NCBI GenBank assembly: GCA_033344895.1
Contig: JAWPMN010000001.1
Coordinates: 3,666,001-3,730,000, forward strand
Origin: Alphaproteobacteria bacterium
GTDB lineage: Bacteria; Pseudomonadota; Alphaproteobacteria; UBA8366; Aestuariispiraceae
DNA: 64,000 nucleotides
Reading direction: 5' to 3'
Part shown: positions 60,078 through 64,000 of the stretch, in pieces
Position numbering within the stretch: position 1 is the first letter of the stretch
How the letters are laid out: the number at the start of each line of letters is the position of its first letter
Position numbers and translations under genes: made by a program
Notes under the pieces: generated by a model
Told to the model about the DNA's origin: nothing
The model's database searches: none
The model's input: only the letters and a program-made list of their open reading frames with translations

Positions 60078-61175
60078 CTAGAAGGGGCCGAGAGCCGTCA
60101 GGTGATTGTCCCAGGCGTGTCCCGGCATTTGTAAGAGCGGGTTCTGATTGTGCCAGAGCCCGCCCTTCCCATCGCTGAACAGGAACCCCTCTTGATAGGG
60201 AGCAATCCCACAGACATCATCGATCTCGAGACGTCGGGCGACCTCGCCGGATCGTCCGTCGAGGATATGGGCCAGGCCGCCGCGTGGTGAAGTGACCGCA
60301 ACCTGTCCGGTCTTCGGATTCGCAGCCACCGACCCGATGTAGCGCCTGCCGCGACGCCCATCCATGCCGAGCGTGTCGACCGATTTCAGCGGCGCGCCCG
60401 GCCGCCCCACCGCAAGAACAGGGATGTCGTCTTCCATCTGCCCCTGATACTGGCCGCCGATCCAGACAGAGCCGTCCGGCGTTTCCGCAATGTGACGCAG
60501 CGACAGTTGACGCAGATCCGACGGCAATGCGTGCCTTTCCAGACACTCTCCTGTACGAATGTCGATCCTCGCCAGATTGGGGGACATCGTGGACAGGTTC
60601 AGTTTCTGCCGCGGAAAGTCCGGGTGAGTCTCGATGCCGCCATTGGCGACGATCGCACAACGACCGTCCAGGGACAGCAGGCATTGATGCGGACCGATGC
60701 CGAACGTCTCAAACTCCCCGACGCGCCGGTATTCGTCGGTGACATCGTAAATCCCCAGAACGCCTCGGCCCCTGTCGAAATCATTCTCGGACGCGAACAG
60801 CAAACGGCCGCTCGATGCATAGAAACCATGCCCGAAGAAATGCCGATCCCGCCGCGCCCTTACGATCCACCGAGCCATCCCCGCCTGCCGATCGACGATG
60901 ACGATGGTTGTGCCGGGTCGGCGGGCGAAAAGCGCACAGAAGCGCCCATCCGGCGACACGGCGCCACCATGGCCCCGGCCGTCGAAGGGAAGTTCAAGCA
61001 GGGTCTGTCCGGTTTCCGAGACTAGGGTGGCGACATTTTCGCCGTCCGGCATTCGACGGGATGACAGGAATGTCGCCCCGGACGGGGACGCAAGGCTTTC
61101 TGCAGGCCAGGCCGTGCCTGCGGCCAGCAGAGAGAGGGCGGAACGTCGCGAGAGTTCAGTCGCCGTCGAGGGCAT
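60078..61175 (-). CDS. DUF1513-family exported protein
   Basis: 365 residues. ELSRRSALSLLAAGTAWPAESLAS looks like a twin-arginine signal (SRRSAL), so it should be exported folded. The rest is a seven-bladed-propeller-like DUF1513 protein: RGHGGAVSPDGRFCALFARRPGT, RHFFGHGFYASSGRLLFASEND, GIGPHQCLLSLDGR, VANGGIETHPDFPRQKLNL are family marks. It is the last gene of the iron-related operon and overlaps the imelysin-like gene by 20 bases. The function of DUF1513 proteins is not established. Confidence 0.92.
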   Translation of the reverse strand: MPSTATELSRRSALSLLAAGTAWPAESLASPSGATFLSSRRMPDGENVATLVSETGQTLLELPFDGRGHGGAVSPDGRFCALFARRPGTTIVIVDRQAGMARWIVRARRDRHFFGHGFYASSGRLLFASENDFDRGRGVLGIYDVTDEYRRVGEFETFGIGPHQCLLSLDGRCAIVANGGIETHPDFPRQKLNLSTMSPNLARIDIRTGECLERHALPSDLRQLSLRHIAETPDGSVWIGGQYQGQMEDDIPVLAVGRPGAPLKSVDTLGMDGRRGRRYIGSVAANPKTGQVAVTSPRGGLAHILDGRSGEVARRLEIDDVCGIAPYQEGFLFSDGKGGLWHNQNPLLQMPGHAWDNHLTALGPF

Positions 61176-62250
61176 TGAATCCGACCGTCAGACCAAGTGC
61201 GTCGGCAATGTCTTCGGAAAGCAGGGCGATCGCGCTTCTCACTGGAATCCCGGCATAGACCAAGTGGCTGTGTCCATTCGACGATTCAACGACCGCCAAG
61301 ACGTCTTCGTCCATCGCTTGTGCCGCAGCGATGGCATCTAGGGCGGTTCCCAACTCCCTGTGCAACTGGTCCGCAATCAGGGCGGTTTCACGATCCAGGA
61401 TCGAACCCAATTGCCAGACCGCGATCAAACGGTTCACGCCGATCAGATTGTTTTCGATGGCTCTCAGAGCATGGCCCGAGCGCCAGAAGGGCAGGGTCTT
61501 CGGCTTCGCGTTTTGCGGCGCATCGCCTAGCGCAATCTCAAGTTTCAGGTCTGCTGTGGCCTGAAGTTGCTGCCGCGCCGCTTTCAGGAGCTCCTGCATG
61601 GCCTCGTCGGCATTGCGATAGATCGAATTGTCTTCCGCCGGGTGCCGCAGGCGGGACGCATATCCGTCCGGTGAGGACCATTCATCCCGCAACCGGATTG
61701 CAACATCCGCGATCGCGTTGGCCGTGGCGCGGGCATATCGGCAGCGGTGTGGGGCGCGCCCGTCGGCCAGCGTCTCACTTCCAGTACCGAACAGCGTGAA
61801 TTCAAGGGCCGGGAGTCCCTGAACCGCGACGCTCTTCTGCTGAAGTGCGTGTCGATCGGTTGCGGATTCATCCGCGCTGTCGACAATGCGTTGAACCTGA
61901 CGCAGTCCGCGTCCTCTAGGGTCCGGCCAGAAGAACAGCCGCTCGATCCTGTTATCCTCTCGGGCTGGACCGAAGCGGAACGGCTCCATTCTCGAGAAGG
62001 TAGCCACCAGCGTCTGGAAACGGGTCCGCGCGGCGGTGAGCGCGACGGCGCCCGGTGCATCACAAAGGGTGGAGATCGCGTCCGCCTGCTCTGTGGCTGC
62101 CCCGGCCAGCGCTTCATATCCGGGAACGATGACGTCATCGATCGAACGGTTGACGGCCCCCTGCAGGTCCAAGGGTTCCGCGGAGAGGGGAAGCGCAATC
62201 ATTCCAAACAATGTTGCGGCCATCAGCGAAGGCAGTTTCCTTCGAAGCAT
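61156..62250 (-). CDS. Imelysin-family protein with altered metal motif
   Basis: 364 residues, signal peptide (LPSLMAATLFGMIALPLSAEP), periplasmic. Helical imelysin fold: VNRSIDDVIVPGYEALAGAA and PFRFGPAREDN. In canonical imelysins the motif is GxHxxE; here the matching site reads GLPALEFTLF, so the His is Pro and metal binding as in the parent family is doubtful. The end (ALGLTVGFNALDGD) is typical. Its ATG overlaps the stop of the diheme gene by one base (TGATG), so it is co-translated. It probably works with the neighbouring M75 and diheme proteins in iron handling. Confidence 0.9.
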   Translation of the reverse strand: MLRRKLPSLMAATLFGMIALPLSAEPLDLQGAVNRSIDDVIVPGYEALAGAATEQADAISTLCDAPGAVALTAARTRFQTLVATFSRMEPFRFGPAREDNRIERLFFWPDPRGRGLRQVQRIVDSADESATDRHALQQKSVAVQGLPALEFTLFGTGSETLADGRAPHRCRYARATANAIADVAIRLRDEWSSPDGYASRLRHPAEDNSIYRNADEAMQELLKAARQQLQATADLKLEIALGDAPQNAKPKTLPFWRSGHALRAIENNLIGVNRLIAVWQLGSILDRETALIADQLHRELGTALDAIAAAQAMDEDVLAVVESSNGHSHLVYAGIPVRSAIALLSEDIADALGLTVGFNALDGD

Positions 62251-63791
62251 CACAGGGACTCCAGAAAGCGGATCAGGTCGCGTCTTTCTTCCGGCGTAAG
62301 CCGGGTGACGGCATTCCGCGCAGAGTACGCCTCGCCGCCGTGCCAGAGGATTGCTTCCAACAGGGTGCGGGCGCGACCGTCATGCAGGAAGAAGGTATGA
62401 CCGTTCACACGTTCAGTCAGACCGATGCCCCAAAGCGGCGGGGTGCGCCACTCTCTGCCGGAGGCGCTGCCGACAGGGCGACCGTCCGCCAACCCATCGC
62501 CCATATCGTGCAGAAGCATGTCCGTATAGGGCCAGATCAACTGAAACCGGTGTTCCTCGAACTCGGCCTCGCGGCTGGTGACATATTTCGGGGTATGGCA
62601 TGCCGGACAGCCGAGCGCATAGAAATGCGCCTTGCCGCGAAGAACCGCCGGGTCGTCGACATGGCGCCGCGCCGGGACGGCCAGATTGCGTGCATAGTGC
62701 GACACCAGCTCCAGGACGGGCGGCGGTGCCTCCGTGGGGCCCAGACTTTCCTGTGTCCCGTGGGGCATGCCGATACACTTTGGCTGCTTGTCGGTACAAT
62801 CGCCCCAATCGATCGGCAGACGGGGTGTAGAGAGCCCGATATCGCCGGCAAAGGCATGGGCGGATTGCTGTTCCACGTCCGGCATCGAGGCCTTCCAGCC
62901 AAACCGGCCCAGGATCATGGTCTCCGTTGCCGGGTCAAACACATAGCTCGGCCGTCCGGAAATGCCGTCGCCGTTGCGGTCCTCCGGATCCGCCTGGCGC
63001 AGAATGTCATCGGGATGGATCGCCTCCAGAAGTCCCAGGCCGATCATCGGAGACGCGATACGGGGCGACATCATGGTATCGGGATGCAATGGCCCGTATC
63101 CCAGATTCTCGATACTGTAGGAGGGTTTCCGCAGAACTACAGGGGGCTCGCCGTTCAGTTCGACGACGACATCCTCATAGGTTATCCGCATGGTTCCCTC
63201 TGCCGGGAGGCCGGGCACTGCGAGATCCTGCAGTTGGCCGCCATAGGTCGGCTCTGGAATGCGTGGAACACGGCCGCCTTCGATGGCTTCTTTCTCATCA
63301 TCTGTCTGCGGCGGAATGGACAGGCGCAGGAACATGGAGACCGCGGAATCCTCCGGTCCGTTCGGCGGATGGCCGCGCCCGTCCTTCAAATGACATCTCT
63401 GACAGGATCGCGCGTTGAACAGGGGGCCAAGTCCGTCGGATGCGCGAGTGGAAGCGGGCGAGGCCACCCAAACTTTCCTGAACAACCCATTGCCCAGCTT
63501 GAAGTTCTGCTCCCCTTCGAAATCAAGATTTGCCGATGGGTGGGAAAAGGCATTGCCGTCCGGCGTTGCCATTGACGTTGCCGCACCCGCGGACATGACC
63601 TCGAAACTCTCCGGCTTGTCGAATGCGGTCGCCGGTTTGACCACGGCCGCCACCCGGCCGCGATCTGTGGCGGATAGGTCGGTCCGTCCCGGTTCCTGTG
63701 CCGCAATTTGGGGGACAAGGAGGCTCAGGAAGAGGGTAGAGACGAACGCCAACGCCGTGGTCTTCGGACAATGAAGAATCATTGCGCGCAT
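62250..63791 (-). CDS. Diheme oxidoreductase (DHOR/DUF1111 family)
   Basis: 513 residues. A signal peptide (ALAFVSTLFLSLLVPQIAAQ) and two heme c sites, CQRCH in NARSCQRCHLKDGRG and CPACH in ALGCPACHTPKY, give a periplasmic diheme cytochrome; RNGDGISGRPSYV and LPPLWGIGLTERVNG-like late marks (RTPPLWGIGL, FLHDGRARTLLEAILWHGGEA) fit the DHOR family. It lies between two imelysin-family genes, the standard order in this operon. The electron partner is not known. An ATG at 63782 is another possible start. Confidence 0.93.
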   Translation of the reverse strand: MRAMILHCPKTTALAFVSTLFLSLLVPQIAAQEPGRTDLSATDRGRVAAVVKPATAFDKPESFEVMSAGAATSMATPDGNAFSHPSANLDFEGEQNFKLGNGLFRKVWVASPASTRASDGLGPLFNARSCQRCHLKDGRGHPPNGPEDSAVSMFLRLSIPPQTDDEKEAIEGGRVPRIPEPTYGGQLQDLAVPGLPAEGTMRITYEDVVVELNGEPPVVLRKPSYSIENLGYGPLHPDTMMSPRIASPMIGLGLLEAIHPDDILRQADPEDRNGDGISGRPSYVFDPATETMILGRFGWKASMPDVEQQSAHAFAGDIGLSTPRLPIDWGDCTDKQPKCIGMPHGTQESLGPTEAPPPVLELVSHYARNLAVPARRHVDDPAVLRGKAHFYALGCPACHTPKYVTSREAEFEEHRFQLIWPYTDMLLHDMGDGLADGRPVGSASGREWRTPPLWGIGLTERVNGHTFFLHDGRARTLLEAILWHGGEAYSARNAVTRLTPEERRDLIRFLESL

Positions 63792-63821
63792 GAAACCCTC
63801 TGAACTTCCGCTGAGACCGAA

Positions 63822-63849
63822 ATCCGGACGGAATTTCTCCCGTCCGGAT
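63822..63849 (-). terminator. Hairpin between M75 and diheme genes
   Basis: ATCCGGACGG (63822-63831) with CCGTCCGGAT (63840-63849) make a ten-pair stem, loop eight bases. It comes 24 bases after the M75 stop on the minus strand, and no U-run follows, so it is more likely an mRNA-processing or attenuation structure within the operon. Confidence 0.5.
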
Positions 63850-63872
63850 AACCGCCTGATGCGATGACGGAC

Positions 63873-64000
63873 TTACTGGAAAACGGCGTTCGGGTTGTCG
63901 AGGCTGTCGGAGCCTTCGAACTCAATTGCGGACAATCCCAGCGTTGCAACGGCGCGTTCGATGGAGCGCGTCTGGTCGACAAGGGCGTCGACGACGGCCT
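63873..64000 (-). CDS. Imelysin-type peptidase M75, C-terminal end only
   Basis: Only the last 42 codons are inside the window (partial: the start is past the right edge). They end with GLSAIEFEGSDSLDNPNAVFQ, a clear C-terminal signature of the IrpA/imelysin-type proteins that precede diheme oxidoreductase genes. Stop TAA at 63873-63875. It is the first visible gene of the iron-related operon. The upstream part, including any GxHxxE motif, cannot be seen. Confidence 0.85.
   Translation of the reverse strand, partial: AVVDALVDQTRSIERAVATLGLSAIEFEGSDSLDNPNAVFQ

Noticed and set aside
63779-63982. A small minus-strand open frame at the right edge
   Set aside because: It lies in a different frame from the M75 C-terminus, which has the family signature ending in NAVFQ.

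Overview
This 64 kb window is high-GC DNA (roughly 60-63% by eye) from the chromosome of an alphaproteobacterium, most likely a free-living, possibly marine Rhodospirillales-like organism; the genus cannot be named from sequence alone. The grounds are the coding style and gene order: yajC-secD-secF followed by a mitochondrial NDUFAF3-like gene and an NDUFAF6-like gene, ccoGHIS, TrmFO, a CheZ with an alphaproteobacterial neighbourhood, TamA/TamB, and a peptidase M75-diheme oxidoreductase-imelysin-DUF1513 iron operon. No insertion sequence, prophage, integrase or CRISPR array was seen. One tRNA gene (tRNA-Asn) is present.

Layout. 1-10.9 kb: the 3' part of a giant secreted RTX protein (>3,630 residues, 5' end outside the window). 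It mixes cadherin-like repeats, a six-repeat propeller-like region, an intact subtilisin-type protease with its own prodomain, many RTX calcium repeats, and five copies of a ~178-residue jelly-roll-like module interleaved with RTX blocks. 11-15.1 kb: a methyltransferase-like gene, gamma-glutamyltranspeptidase, a small conserved-looking protein and a DUF815 ATPase. 15.2-22.2 kb: yajC-secDF, the MTH938/NDUFAF3-like gene, a soluble PAS histidine kinase on the other strand, and two adjacent squalene/phytoene-synthase-fold genes. 22.2-27.7 kb: trmFO, a 1-Cys peroxiredoxin, an HDAC-like deacetylase, a DUF192 protein, an O-methyltransferase and a lipoprotein. 27.8-32.8 kb: ccoGHIS (cbb3 oxidase maturation), with overlapping reading frames, plus an XRE regulator. 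32.8-36.5 kb: cheZ, tRNA-Asn with promoter and terminator, an MscS channel, a GFA-type protein and a ~0.5 kb stretch with no recognisable gene. 36.5-45.4 kb: a PLP amino-acid decarboxylase, then tamA-tamB. 45.4-47.8 kb: a lipoprotein and GST-like pair divergent from a GlxA-type regulator.

47.9-57.2 kb is the most coherent accessory system. A DeoR regulator and an inositol-phosphatase-family enzyme are transcribed away from a five-gene operon: betaine-type binding protein, ATPase, a permease made of two fused permease domains, a choline-kinase-like phosphotransferase and a dimethylglycine/sarcosine-dehydrogenase-like flavoenzyme. A strong inverted repeat lies over the promoter between them. 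Together they look like uptake, phosphorylation and oxidative demethylation of a quaternary or methylated amine under control of a phosphorylated inducer; the substrate is unknown.

57.3-60.1 kb: a LysR regulator with an azoreductase, and an ArsR regulator with an AHSA1-type protein under paired palindromes. 60.1-64 kb: the iron-related operon (M75 peptidase end, diheme oxidoreductase, imelysin-like, DUF1513), reading off the right edge of the window.
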